The translations under genes and the position numbers were made by a program. This document shows positions 1-6,812 of a stretch of 15,899 nt of DNA, one piece after another; positions within the stretch are counted from its first letter, which is position 1, and the number at the start of each line of letters is the position of its first letter. The notes beneath the pieces are model-generated. The model saw only the letters and a list, made by a program, of their open reading frames with translations. It did not search any database and had not been told where the DNA came from. Origin of the DNA: an uncultured Prevotella sp. (GTDB lineage Bacteria > Bacteroidota > Bacteroidia > Bacteroidales > Bacteroidaceae); the NCBI GenBank assembly GCA_947303825.1, contig CAMYZK010000020.1, positions 1-15,899 of the forward strand. Reading direction: 5' to 3'.

Positions 1-10
1 GTGCTATTTC

Positions 11-42
11 GCCCTTTCAGGGCTTTACCGCAGAACTTGCGG
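11..42. repeat. two tandem perfect short hairpins
   Basis: Two perfect inverted repeats follow one another: GCCCT-TTC-AGGGC at 11-23 and CCGCA-GAACT-TGCGG at 28-42. They lie just left of the first four-helix element. The first is followed by only TTT, so it is a poor intrinsic terminator. The pair could be a palindromic repeat, the end of an upstream transcription unit, or an outer part of the element. The window edge prevents a decision. Confidence 0.5.
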
Positions 43-50
43 AAGTTGAA

Positions 51-68
51 TTAAAGGAGTTAAAGACA
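51..68 (+). repeat. element A 5' arm, two 9-nt units
   Basis: TTAAAGGAG followed by TTAAAGACA (period 9). The reverse complement matches 480-497 with a single mismatch. The arm ends 8 nt before the four-helix ATG. The AAGGAG inside it is too far from the ATG to act as a normal ribosome binding site. Confidence 0.75.
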
Positions 69-76
69 TTACTTTG

Positions 77-454
77 ATGGCGACATATAGTTTTGAAAAC
101 GTTATTACCTGGCAAAAGGCTCACGACTTTGCCCTGATTGCATACAGGACATGCCAAAAGTTCCCTGTTACAGAACGTTACGGACTATGCGACCAATTTC
201 AAAGGGCAGCAGTATCAATCTCTGCAAAAATTGCCGAAGGTTACAAAAAAATCAGCAAACCAGATAAACTCCGCTTCTTCAACATAGCCCAAGGGAGTTT
301 GGAAGAATGCAGAAACTACATACTTTTAGTAAAAGATTTAGGTTACATATCTACAGAAGAGTTTGAGAATCTTCGTTTTTCTCTTGAAGAGACAAGCAAG
401 TTTTTAAATTTATATTGTAAAGGCATTATCAATAATAATGGAGTAAAAGACTAA
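77..454 (+). CDS. four-helix-bundle protein (S23/IVS-encoded family), copy A
   Basis: A 125-residue, almost entirely helical protein. The family signature is seen as a first helix 'ENVITWQKAHDFALIAYRT', then 'LCDQFQRAAVSISAKIAEGYKK' (split here: LCDQFQRAAVS / ISAKIAEGYKK) around residues 37-58, a helix with SLEECRNYILL, and 'DLGYISTEEFENL' before the last helix. This is the family first found in 23S rRNA intervening sequences; its relative Avd is a pentameric nucleic-acid-binding accessory of diversity-generating retroelements. The molecular role of stand-alone copies is not established. I chose ATG at 77; TTG at 74 is possible. The last residues GVKD and the stop are encoded by or next to a copy of the flanking repeat unit. 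The gene is visibly richer in A+T than parB downstream, which suggests separate ancestry. No reverse transcriptase is nearby. Confidence 0.85.
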   Translation: MATYSFENVITWQKAHDFALIAYRTCQKFPVTERYGLCDQFQRAAVSISAKIAEGYKKISKPDKLRFFNIAQGSLEECRNYILLVKDLGYISTEEFENLRFSLEETSKFLNLYCKGIINNNGVKD

Positions 455-492
455 GGATAGCAAGGAACGACACAACTATTGTCTTTAACTCC
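440..492 (+). repeat. 3' hairpin of element A (third repeat copy against 3' arm)
   Basis: GGAGTAAAAGAC at 440-451 is complementary at 11 of 12 positions to GTCTTTAACTCC at 481-492, with a 29-nt loop. The ascending strand encodes the last residues of the four-helix protein and the loop starts at its stop codon. The descending strand is also the partner of the 5' arm at 51-68, so the two pairings are mutually exclusive. Confidence 0.55.
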
Positions 493-515
493 CTTAACTC
501 CTTTAACTCCTAACT
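480..515 (+). repeat. element A 3' arm, tandem 9-nt units
   Basis: TGT followed by CTTTAACTC, CCTTAACTC, CTTTAACTC and a partial CTAACT: an array of period 9 in the opposite sense to the left arm. It stops 7 nt before the parB ATG and therefore forms most of the parB 5' leader. No promoter box is seen between it and parB. Confidence 0.75.
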
Positions 516-522
516 GAAGAAA

Positions 523-1449
523 ATGGCTGTAAGAAAGAAATACGACAAGAGCGTCATCGGACGCGGACTTGATGACATGGGCATAGGGCGAGGACTCGAT
601 GCCCTGATAGATACGAGCGACGTGAAGACTCAGGGGTCTTCGAATCTCAACGAGATTCCCATTGAGCAGATAGAGCCCAACCCCGACCAGCCGAGGCGGG
701 AATTCGACGAGCAGTCCATGCAGGAGCTGGCAGCAAGCATACAGACCATGGGCATCATTGCACCCATCACCCTCAGACAGGTGGCTCCCGACCGCTATCA
801 GATAATTGCCGGCGAACGCCGCTGGAGGGCATCGCAGATGGCCGGTCTGAAGCACATACCGGCATACATTCGCACGGTGGAAGACGAGAACGTGATGGAA
901 CTGGCGCTCGTAGAGAACATACAGCGCGAAGACCTGAACGCCATTGAGATAGCATTGGCCTACGAGCACCTGGCCGAGACCACCGGCATGACGCAGGAGA
1001 AGATTTCGGAACGCGTGGGAAAGAGTCGCACGGCAGTAACCAACTACATGCGGCTGCTCAAGCTGCCGGCACAGATACAGATGTCGCTCAAAAACCACGA
1101 GATAGACATGGGACATGCACGCGCACTGCTCGCCCTCGACTCGCCCTCGCTGCAGCTGAAACTCTTCCGCGACGTACAGAAGAACCAGTACTCGGTGCGT
1201 AAGGTGGAGGAGATGGTGCAGATGCTCAAGCAGGGCGAAGACGTGCAGACAGCAAAGAAGAAAATTACCGCCAAGGCACAACTGCCACAGCCAATGGTAG
1301 AGGCACGCGAAAAACTGGCAAAGAAGCTGGGGGCAAAAGTGCAGCTGACATACTCTTCAAACGGAAAGGGGAAAATAAGCATCCCCTTTGCCGACGAGAC
1401 AGAGCTGAATCACATCTTGGAAGAGTTAAGAGTTAGGAGTGAAGAATGA
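523..1449 (+). CDS. parB: chromosome partitioning protein ParB
   Basis: A 308-residue ParB/Spo0J-type CTPase that loads at parS sites and works with the ParA ATPase in segregation of the replication origin. Visible parts are a basic N-terminus with a ParA-interaction motif GRGLDALI (residues 22-29); the ParB N-domain with GERRWR (97-102) and ENIQRE (131-136), which form the CTP pocket and clamp; a helix-turn-helix around 156-180 (MTQEKISERVGKSRTAVTNY); and a C-terminal dimerization part. The motif IGRGLD occurs twice in the first 26 residues. parA is not in the window and may lie to the left of element A. The last seven residues LRVRSEE and the stop are encoded by a heptanucleotide array (GAGTTAA, GAGTTAG, GAGTGAA, GAATGAC), so the tail looks like a repeat-derived extension. 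DUF5683 starts 23 nt downstream, consistent with an operon. Confidence 0.95.
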   Translation: MAVRKKYDKSVIGRGLDDMGIGRGLDALIDTSDVKTQGSSNLNEIPIEQIEPNPDQPRREFDEQSMQELAASIQTMGIIAPITLRQVAPDRYQIIAGERRWRASQMAGLKHIPAYIRTVEDENVMELALVENIQREDLNAIEIALAYEHLAETTGMTQEKISERVGKSRTAVTNYMRLLKLPAQIQMSLKNHEIDMGHARALLALDSPSLQLKLFRDVQKNQYSVRKVEEMVQMLKQGEDVQTAKKKITAKAQLPQPMVEAREKLAKKLGAKVQLTYSSNGKGKISIPFADETELNHILEELRVRSEE

Positions 1450-1450
1450 C
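1423..1450 (+). repeat. gene-less heptanucleotide array at the parB 3' end
   Basis: Four successive 7-nt units: GAGTTAA, GAGTTAG, GAGTGAA, GAATGAC. The unit sequence lies between the element A unit (GAGTTAAAG) and the element B unit (GAGTGAA). The array contains the parB stop TGA at 1447-1449. AGTTAGGAGT at 1431-1440 is the exact inverse of ACTCCTAACT at 506-515, so parB itself sits between inverted arrays. Confidence 0.65.
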
Positions 1451-1464
1451 AGGGAAAAACCTGG

Positions 1465-1546
1465 AATGAGAAATGAGGACTAGCGTTCATTTCATACTTG
1501 ACAATGCGTTTGGTAGGCTGCTCAGTTTATCATTTATCATTTTTCA
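1465..1546 (+). repeat. second heptad family across the DUF5683 gene start
   Basis: AATGAGA and AATGAGG at 1465-1478 are followed, after 47 nt, by TTTATCA, TTTATCA, TTTTTCA at 1526-1546, roughly the inverse of the first pair. The start codon at 1473 lies in the first array; the second encodes the hydrophobic run LSFIIFHLS of the signal peptide. This may be a repeat insertion captured as coding sequence. Confidence 0.45.
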
Positions 1547-2219
1547 TCTGTCAGCAAGTCCGGCAAGCGCTCAGACAGAGATACCCGACTCCATAGTGAT
1601 GGCCATCGACTCGATGTATAACGCCATGCCCGACACGCTGCTGCCACGCGAAGAGACGCTGGGAACACTAGTAGGACAGAAAGTGAAGCGCACGGCACAG
1701 AAAGACTGGAGCACATGGAGACCTGACCCGCAAAGGGCTCTCTGGCTGGCACTGGTAATACCTGGCGGAGGCCAGATATACAACAGAAAATACTGGAAAC
1801 TGCCGTTGGTCTACGGCGGATTCATGGGGTGTATATACGCCATGCGATGGAACAACATGATGTACAAAGACTATGCACAGGCATACCTCGACATCATGGA
1901 CAACGACCCGGGCACTGCAAGCTACAACAAGTTCCTGCACCTGGGAAAGCAAATCACTCCCGACAACGAGGAACGCTACAAGACCATCTTCAAGAAGCGC
2001 AAAGACAGGTTCCGCCGTTACCGCGACCTCAGCTTCTTCGTCATGGTGGGAGTATATGCCATCTCGGTCATCGATGCATACGTTGACGCCGAGCTGTCGG
2101 TATTCGACATATCAAAAGACCTGTCGCTAAAGGTAAGACCAGCGGTGATAGGCAACGGGCAGATGGTAAACTCGCTGGCATCGGCTTCGCTGGGAGTGAA
2201 CTGCTGCCTTGAGTTCTGA
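1473..2219 (+). CDS. DUF5683 family membrane protein
   Basis: A 248-residue protein recognised as the DUF5683 family found next to parB in Bacteroidales. It starts with a probable signal peptide (hydrophobic core about 16-26, SASPASAQ cleavage region about 27-34). The family core is PDPQRALWLALVIPGGGQIYNRKYWKLP, broken here as PDPQRALWLALVIPGGG (84-100) and QIYNRKYWKLP (101-111), followed by a membrane segment around 112-124. A second membrane segment is near 186-201 (LSFFVMVGVYAISVIDAY), and the C-terminus contains DISKDLSLKVRPAV. Function is unknown; the core suggests an envelope protein with two membrane spans. The start is uncertain because the N-terminus is encoded by short tandem repeats; the mature part is secure. 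It lies between parB and the transglycosylase gene, probably in the same operon. Confidence 0.8.
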   Translation: MRTSVHFILDNAFGRLLSLSFIIFHLSASPASAQTEIPDSIVMAIDSMYNAMPDTLLPREETLGTLVGQKVKRTAQKDWSTWRPDPQRALWLALVIPGGGQIYNRKYWKLPLVYGGFMGCIYAMRWNNMMYKDYAQAYLDIMDNDPGTASYNKFLHLGKQITPDNEERYKTIFKKRKDRFRRYRDLSFFVMVGVYAISVIDAYVDAELSVFDISKDLSLKVRPAVIGNGQMVNSLASASLGVNCCLEF

Positions 2220-2260
2220 AAATAATTACTGTAAAAACAATCATTTATAATAAAAAAGAC

Positions 2261-3712
2261 ATGAAATCAAGATTATTGCTATTGTTGGCGTTTGCGCCAT
2301 TTGCTCTCTGCGCGCAGAACGTGGTGACAGACACTGACGACGAAGACGAGATAGAAGTGCTGGAAGAAGAAGAAGAAGAAGAAGCGAGCAGCGAAGGGTT
2401 TGACTTCCCAGAAGCACTGGTAGACAACAACTTGGACAGCCTGATGAACCTCTACATGTCGCGCACTTACCTGTCTACCGACGGGGGCTGCGTGCCGCTG
2501 AAGGAGAATCCCACCTTCAGCCGTGAGGTCTACATAGATCGTCTGAGCCGCATGCCGACGGTGATGGAGATGCCCTACAACGACGTGGTGCGCTCGTGCA
2601 TAGACCTGTATATGGCACGCCTGCGCCGGCAGGTGAGCTACATGCTAGGAGCATCCAACTTCTACATGCCCATCTTCGAACAGGCCCTCGAGACCTATAA
2701 CCTGCCGCTAGAGCTGAAGTACCTGCCCATCATCGAGTCGGCACTCAACCCCACAGCCACATCGCATGCTGGTGCCTGCGGACTATGGCAGTTTATACTC
2801 AGCACAGCCAAGATGTACCACCTCGAGGTGAACTCACTGGTTGACGAGCGGCGCGACCCCGTGAAGTCGAGCTATGCAGCAGCACACTTCCTCAGCGACC
2901 TGTATAAGATATACGGTGACTGGAACCTGGTGATAGCTGCCTACAACTGCGGACCGGAGAACGTAAACCGTGCCATACGCCGCAGCGGAGAGCGCGACTA
3001 CTGGAAGATATACCCCTACCTGCCCAAGGAGACACGTGGATATGTACCTGCATTCATTGCTGCCAACTATGCCATGAACTACTACTGCGAGCACGGCATC
3101 TGCCCACTGGCAAGCAAGCTTCCCGCCAAGACCGACACGGTGATGGTCCACCAGAACATCAGCTTCTCTACCATCTCGGCCGTAACAGGACTCAGCATCG
3201 ACATGATACGCTCGCTCAACTCCGTCTACCGCCGCGACATGGTGCCAGGACTCACCAAGCCGTCGCCACTGAGACTCCCCATGGCAGAGATGTCACGCTT
3301 CATAGACAACGAAGACTCTATCTACGCCATGGCAAGCCGTCAGGTGTTCAAACGCTCGGAAGTAGAGATTACCGATGTCGCTCCAATACGCACACAGCCA
3401 AGTAGATACGAGAGGTCATCGAAGAACACACGCAGCGGGAAGGCAGCGAAGAACGAAAAGAACTCACGTAGCGGAAAAGCTGGAAAAAACAGCAAAAATG
3501 AAAAAGGCGGTAAAGCTGCCAAAGGCAAAGGAGGAAATAAAGGCAAAGGAGGAAAAGGCAAAGGCGGCAACTCGTCGTATGTCACCGTGAAGAAAGGCGA
3601 CACCCTCTCGGCAATAGCTCGCCGAAGCGGTACCTCGGTGGCCAACCTGAAGAAGATAAACAACCTCAGCAAAGACAACATACGCTCTGGTAAGAAAATA
3701 CGAGTTAAGTAA
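2261..3712 (+). CDS. mltD: MltD-like membrane-bound lytic murein transglycosylase with C-terminal LysM
   Basis: A 483-residue secreted peptidoglycan-cleaving enzyme. Residues 1-18 are a signal peptide ending ALCAQ. An acidic run (24-42, mostly D/E) follows. The SLT catalytic domain spans about 125-270: LELKYLPIIESALNP contains the expected catalytic Glu159, followed by AGACGLWQFILSTA, AAYNCGPENVNRAI and the ETRGYVPAFIAANYAM segment typical of MltD. A Lys/Gly/Ser/Asn-rich linker (about 380-436) precedes one LysM domain (437-483, YVTVKKGDTLSAIARRSGTS). The usual reaction is non-hydrolytic cleavage of MurNAc-GlcNAc bonds leaving 1,6-anhydroMurNAc. The linker is strongly basic, in contrast to the acidic N-terminus. 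E. coli MltD is a lipoprotein; here no lipobox cysteine is clear. Rel begins 33 nt downstream. Confidence 0.92.
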   Translation: MKSRLLLLLAFAPFALCAQNVVTDTDDEDEIEVLEEEEEEEASSEGFDFPEALVDNNLDSLMNLYMSRTYLSTDGGCVPLKENPTFSREVYIDRLSRMPTVMEMPYNDVVRSCIDLYMARLRRQVSYMLGASNFYMPIFEQALETYNLPLELKYLPIIESALNPTATSHAGACGLWQFILSTAKMYHLEVNSLVDERRDPVKSSYAAAHFLSDLYKIYGDWNLVIAAYNCGPENVNRAIRRSGERDYWKIYPYLPKETRGYVPAFIAANYAMNYYCEHGICPLASKLPAKTDTVMVHQNISFSTISAVTGLSIDMIRSLNSVYRRDMVPGLTKPSPLRLPMAEMSRFIDNEDSIYAMASRQVFKRSEVEITDVAPIRTQPSRYERSSKNTRSGKAAKNEKNSRSGKAGKNSKNEKGGKAAKGKGGNKGKGGKGKGGNSSYVTVKKGDTLSAIARRSGTSVANLKKINNLSKDNIRSGKKIRVK

Positions 3713-3745
3713 TACAATACATACATAAGGACAATGAGATAGAGA

Positions 3746-6058
3746 ATGACCGACGACGACATTAGACTCCGGGAAGCTGCCGACGACAAAATGATAAACG
3801 AGGCTTACGACAGCCTCATCAACAGCTATCTTCGCACAAAGCATCGCAAGAAGGTTGACATCATAACAAAAGCCTTCAACTTTGCACGGCAGGCACACAA
3901 AGGCGTGCGCCGACTGTCGGGCGAACCCTACATCATGCACCCTATCGCCGTGGCACAGATAGTATGCTCGGAAATAGGACTGGGCAGCACCAGCATCTGC
4001 TCGGCACTGCTACACGATGTGGTTGAGGACACCGACTACACCGTGGAGGACATAGGAAATATGTTCGGGGCAAAGATAGCACAAATCGTTGACGGACTGA
4101 CAAAGATAAGCGGAGGAATATTCGGAGAACAAGCCTCGGCTCAGGCAGAAAACTTCAAGAAGCTGCTGCTCACCATGAGCGAGGACATCAGGGTTATTCT
4201 CATCAAGATAGCCGACCGACTGCACAACATGCGGACGCTCGACTCGCAGCCGGCCAACAAACAATACAAGATAGCCGGCGAGACACTATACCTCTATGCC
4301 CCGCTGGCACACCGCCTGGGACTATACAAGATAAAGACAGAACTCGAAGATCTGAGCTTTAAGTTTGAGCATCCAGAGGAATATGCAACAATACAGCTGC
4401 AACTGGATGAAAGCAAGCTGTCGCGCCACGAGTCTTTCGAGCAGTTTACCAAGCCCATAGAGCAGACACTGCAGGCCATGGGGTTGCAGTATGAGATAAG
4501 GGAAAGGGTGAAGACCCCCTACTCCATCTGGAACAAGATGCAGAAGAAGCACGTCACCTTCAAGGAAATATACGACATTCTGGCCGTCAGGATAATCTTC
4601 AAGCCGGAAAACAAAAACGACGAGATAGACGACTGCTTCAAAATATACACTGCACTGACAAAACTGTACGGACGCCATCCCGACCGTCTGCGCGACTGGG
4701 TGACCAAGCCCAAGGCCAACGGCTATCAGGCACTGCACGTCACACTGATGTCGAAGCAGGGACGCTGGATAGAGGTGCAGATACGCTCGGAGCGCATGGA
4801 CGAGATAGCCGAACAGGGACTGGCTGCACACTGGAAATACAAGGAGGAAAAGAGCGACGACGAGGAAGAGGAAGAGACGAAGAACGCCGAAGAGAGCGAG
4901 TACTCGGAAGACGACATGTACGAGTGGCTGCACACTATTAAGGAGATACTCGACGACCCGCAGCCAGACGCCATGGACTTCCTCGATGCCGTCAAGCTGA
5001 ACCTCTATTCAAGCGAAATCTTCGTCTTTACACCAAAAGGAGAGATAAAGACCATGCCCGCCGAATGCTCGGTGCTAGACTTCGCCTTCTCCATACACAC
5101 CTTCCTCGGATCGCACTGCATAGGAGCCAAGGTAAACCACAAGCTAGTGCCCCTGAGCCACATGCTGAGTAGCGGAGACCAGGTGGAGGTACTCACGTCC
5201 AAGTCGCAGCACGTGCAGCCGTCGTGGATAAACTTTGCCTATACCGCCAAAGCCAAGGCCAAGGTACAAGCCATGCTGCGAAAGGCCAGCCGCGAGGTGC
5301 AGAAGGCGGGAGAAGAGATAATGAACGAATGGCTGAAGAAAAACAGCTTCGAGCCAACCATTGCCATTGCCGACCAGTTGACAAAATTCCACGAAGCATC
5401 GTGCAGAGAGCAGCTTTACCAGGCTATCGGAGAGAATACCATCGTGCTGGGAGCTGCCGACATTGACGAGCTTAAAGGCAAGAACAAAAAGAAAAACGAG
5501 AGAGGAGGAAAATGGCGCAAGTACGTGCCTTTTGTAAAATCAAAGAACGAAGACGCCGAGAGTAACAAACAAGAAGGCAACCTACTCGTCGTGTCGGAGA
5601 AATTCAACAAGAAAAAAACCATTTTCCTTACAGAAGACAATATTTCTCAGTACATCTTCACCGAATGCTGCCACCCCATACCCGGCGACGACGTTCTGGG
5701 ATACATAGACAACCATAACCGCATAGAGATACACAAGAGGGCGTGCACCGTGGCCAACAGGCTGAAAGCCAGCTACGGCAACCGCATACTCGACGTGAAA
5801 TGGGACATGCACAAGCGACTGTTCTTCGATGCTACCATACGTCTGGGCGGCATAGACCGAAGAGGAATGGTAAACGATGTCACGAGAGTAATATCAAACC
5901 AGCTCTCGGTAGACATCCGCAGGCTGGAATTCAACACCAAAGACGGGATATTCGAAGGTACCATAGAGCTTAGGGTGCACGACCGCGAGGACGTACACGA
6001 GATAACAGATAAGCTCAAAGAGGTGGACGACCTGAAAGAAATATCACAAATACTATAG
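3746..6058 (+). CDS. RelA/SpoT family (p)ppGpp synthetase/hydrolase
   Basis: A 770-residue long RSH enzyme controlling the stringent-response alarmone. The HD hydrolase domain (about 40-190) keeps the expected metal and active-site residues: MHP (His65), HDVVED (His90, Asp91, Glu94, Asp95) and KIADRLHN (Asp157, Asn161). The synthetase domain (about 240-370) has YSIWNKMQKK, IYDILAVRI, GYQALH (326-331), EVQIR (Glu343) and AAHWKYK. An acidic insert (368-390) follows. The TGS domain is about 423-485, the Cys-rich CCHPIPGDD segment starts at 641, and a C-terminal ACT domain covers about 690-770. Intact HD residues suggest hydrolase ability; bifunctionality is inferred. Bacteroidetes often carry two long RSH genes, so I do not assign relA versus spoT. 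ATG at 3746 is the first start before conserved sequence. Confidence 0.93.
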   Translation: MTDDDIRLREAADDKMINEAYDSLINSYLRTKHRKKVDIITKAFNFARQAHKGVRRLSGEPYIMHPIAVAQIVCSEIGLGSTSICSALLHDVVEDTDYTVEDIGNMFGAKIAQIVDGLTKISGGIFGEQASAQAENFKKLLLTMSEDIRVILIKIADRLHNMRTLDSQPANKQYKIAGETLYLYAPLAHRLGLYKIKTELEDLSFKFEHPEEYATIQLQLDESKLSRHESFEQFTKPIEQTLQAMGLQYEIRERVKTPYSIWNKMQKKHVTFKEIYDILAVRIIFKPENKNDEIDDCFKIYTALTKLYGRHPDRLRDWVTKPKANGYQALHVTLMSKQGRWIEVQIRSERMDEIAEQGLAAHWKYKEEKSDDEEEEETKNAEESEYSEDDMYEWLHTIKEILDDPQPDAMDFLDAVKLNLYSSEIFVFTPKGEIKTMPAECSVLDFAFSIHTFLGSHCIGAKVNHKLVPLSHMLSSGDQVEVLTSKSQHVQPSWINFAYTAKAKAKVQAMLRKASREVQKAGEEIMNEWLKKNSFEPTIAIADQLTKFHEASCREQLYQAIGENTIVLGAADIDELKGKNKKKNERGGKWRKYVPFVKSKNEDAESNKQEGNLLVVSEKFNKKKTIFLTEDNISQYIFTECCHPIPGDDVLGYIDNHNRIEIHKRACTVANRLKASYGNRILDVKWDMHKRLFFDATIRLGGIDRRGMVNDVTRVISNQLSVDIRRLEFNTKDGIFEGTIELRVHDREDVHEITDKLKEVDDLKEISQIL

Positions 6059-6083
6059 CAGGAAAAATAAAACGGCAAAAAGT

Positions 6084-6114
6084 TTTGACATTTGCAAAAA
6101 AAGTTGTAACTTTG
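6084..6114 (+). promoter_or_regulatory. Bacteroidetes-type promoter of rplS
   Basis: TTTG at 6084-6087 and TAACTTTG at 6107-6114 match the -33 TTTG and -7 TAnnTTTG boxes of the Bacteroidetes primary sigma factor, with the usual 19-nt spacing. Transcription would begin near 6120, giving a leader of about 90 nt before rplS. Confidence 0.75.
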
Positions 6115-6120
6115 CACCCG

Positions 6121-6211
6121 CTTTCCGGCGAAACCGATGGTGGGAAGATAGGAGAGTTGCCCGCTATGTTGCGTTGGAACGATACAACAATCTAAATATT
6201 AAGTACTTACA
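6121..6211 (+). ncRNA. structured 5' leader of rplS (possible L19 autoregulatory leader)
   Basis: The roughly 90-nt leader is richer in G+C than typical Bacteroidetes leaders and can form hairpins: ACC-GAT-GGT near 6133-6141, and TGTTG (6167-6171) with CAACA (6185-6189) enclosing CGT-TGGA-ACG. A GGG/CCC pairing between about 6142 and 6162 is also possible. Ribosomal protein leaders that bind their own product are known in several phyla; whether this is one is inference. Confidence 0.4.
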
Positions 6212-6604
6212 ATGGATTTAATTAAAGTTGCTGAGGAAGCATTTGCAACCAGCAATCGCGCCAAGGCTCAGGAAGCCGGCAAGAAGTTCGAGGAGTTCGC
6301 TCCTGGTGACACCATTACTGTTGGTTACAAAATTATCGAGGGTTCAAAGGAGCGTATCCAGCTCTATCGCGGTGTGGTCATCAAGATTTGCGGCCACGGC
6401 GAGAAGAAGCGTTTCACCGTTCGCAAGATGTCGGGCACCGTGGGTGTAGAGCGTATCTTCCCACTGGAGTCACCCAACATCGACAGTATCGAGGTGAACA
6501 AGCATGGCAAGGTGCGCCGCGCCAAGCTTTACTACCTGCGCAAGCTCACAGGTAAGGCTGCACGCATCAAGGAAAAGCGCATTGCCATCAAGAAGCAGGA
6601 CTAA
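6212..6604 (+). CDS. rplS: 50S ribosomal protein L19 (bL19)
   Basis: A 130-residue protein matching bL19 over its full length: the conserved [16 protein letters not shown] strand region, [11 protein letters not shown], the [16 protein letters not shown] segment and the basic [24 protein letters not shown] tail (split: [12 protein letters not shown] / [12 protein letters not shown]). bL19 sits at the 30S-50S interface of the ribosome. It has its own promoter and terminator, so it is monocistronic here. Its codons (for example CGC, AAG, GGT) look optimised for high expression compared with the flanking genes. Confidence 0.97.
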   Translation: MDLIKVAEEAFATSNRAKAQEAGKKFEEFAPGDTITVGYKIIEGSKERIQLYRGVVIKICGHGEKKRFTVRKMSGTVGVERIFPLESPNIDSIEVNKHGKVRRAKLYYLRKLTGKAARIKEKRIAIKKQD

Positions 6605-6625
6605 CCATTCCCTTCAGAAAGAAAC

Positions 6626-6665
6626 GGCACTTCTGCCCCACACGGGGTGGAAGTGTCTGTTTTTT
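6626..6665 (+). terminator. intrinsic terminator of rplS
   Basis: The stem GGCACTTC...GAAGTGTC encloses an inner CCCC/GGGG pairing around a short loop and is followed by TG and a run of six T (6660-6665). This is a strong Rho-independent terminator about 20 nt after the rplS stop. Confidence 0.9.
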
Positions 6666-6758
6666 AGCATAGAAGAAACTAGCATTCAAAAGCACAGCAA
6701 GTCTGCTTACATGCCAAAAAAAATCCGTACAATATAGTGGCTTTTCAAATTAATTGTG

Positions 6759-6766
6759 TAAATTTG
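6759..6766 (+). promoter_or_regulatory. -7 box upstream of the DUF853 ATPase gene
   Basis: TAAATTTG fits the Bacteroidetes TAnnTTTG -7 box. No convincing TTTG is found 19-21 nt upstream; the nearest T-rich stretch is CTTTTC at 6741-6746. The box lies 46 nt before the ATG at 6813. Confidence 0.5.
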
Positions 6767-6812
6767 CAACGAAATAGCAATTAATATACTAACTGAAACA
6801 CCATAAAGATAT

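Larger units (their letters stand above)
51..515 (+). mobile_element. element A: inverted-repeat-bounded four-helix-bundle cassette upstream of parB
   Basis: Bases 51-68 and 480-497 are an inverted repeat matching at 17 of 18 positions. Both arms are built from 9-nt units: GAGTTAAAG-type on the left, and three copies of CTTTAACTC-type at 483-509 on the right. The 411-nt interior holds only a four-helix-bundle gene and a third, sense-oriented copy of the unit at its 3' end (440-451). No transposase, reverse transcriptase or rRNA sequence is visible. Four-helix proteins of this family are known from intervening sequences in 23S rRNA genes of Leptospira and Coxiella, where the gene also lies inside a stem. 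That this is a transposable or RNA-level element is inference, supported by a second copy of the same plan at 14596-15094. Confidence 0.45.

Noticed and set aside
3..77. Open frame running from the left edge to a TGA that overlaps the four-helix ATG (TGATG)
   Set aside because: The 24 codons are mostly the two hairpins and the repeat arm and do not resemble the end of ParA or another protein I know. It cannot be fully excluded because the upstream sequence is missing.
51..515. Diversity-generating retroelement, because Avd belongs to the four-helix family
   Set aside because: No reverse transcriptase, template repeat or variable repeat is visible here or near element B.
51..515. Insertion sequence with transposase
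   Set aside because: The only gene is a four-helix protein without DDE, HUH or serine/tyrosine recombinase motifs. If the element moves, it must do so by another route or with help in trans.
451..1281. Long minus-strand open frame opposite parB (276 codons)
   Set aside because: It is the shadow of a high-confidence ParB gene, is rich in Cys/His/Leu without recognisable domains, and has no promoter.
1451..1464. Short hairpin CAGG-GAAAAA-CCTG after parB as a terminator
   Set aside because: Only about four base pairs and no U-tract; parB and the DUF5683 gene are likely co-transcribed.
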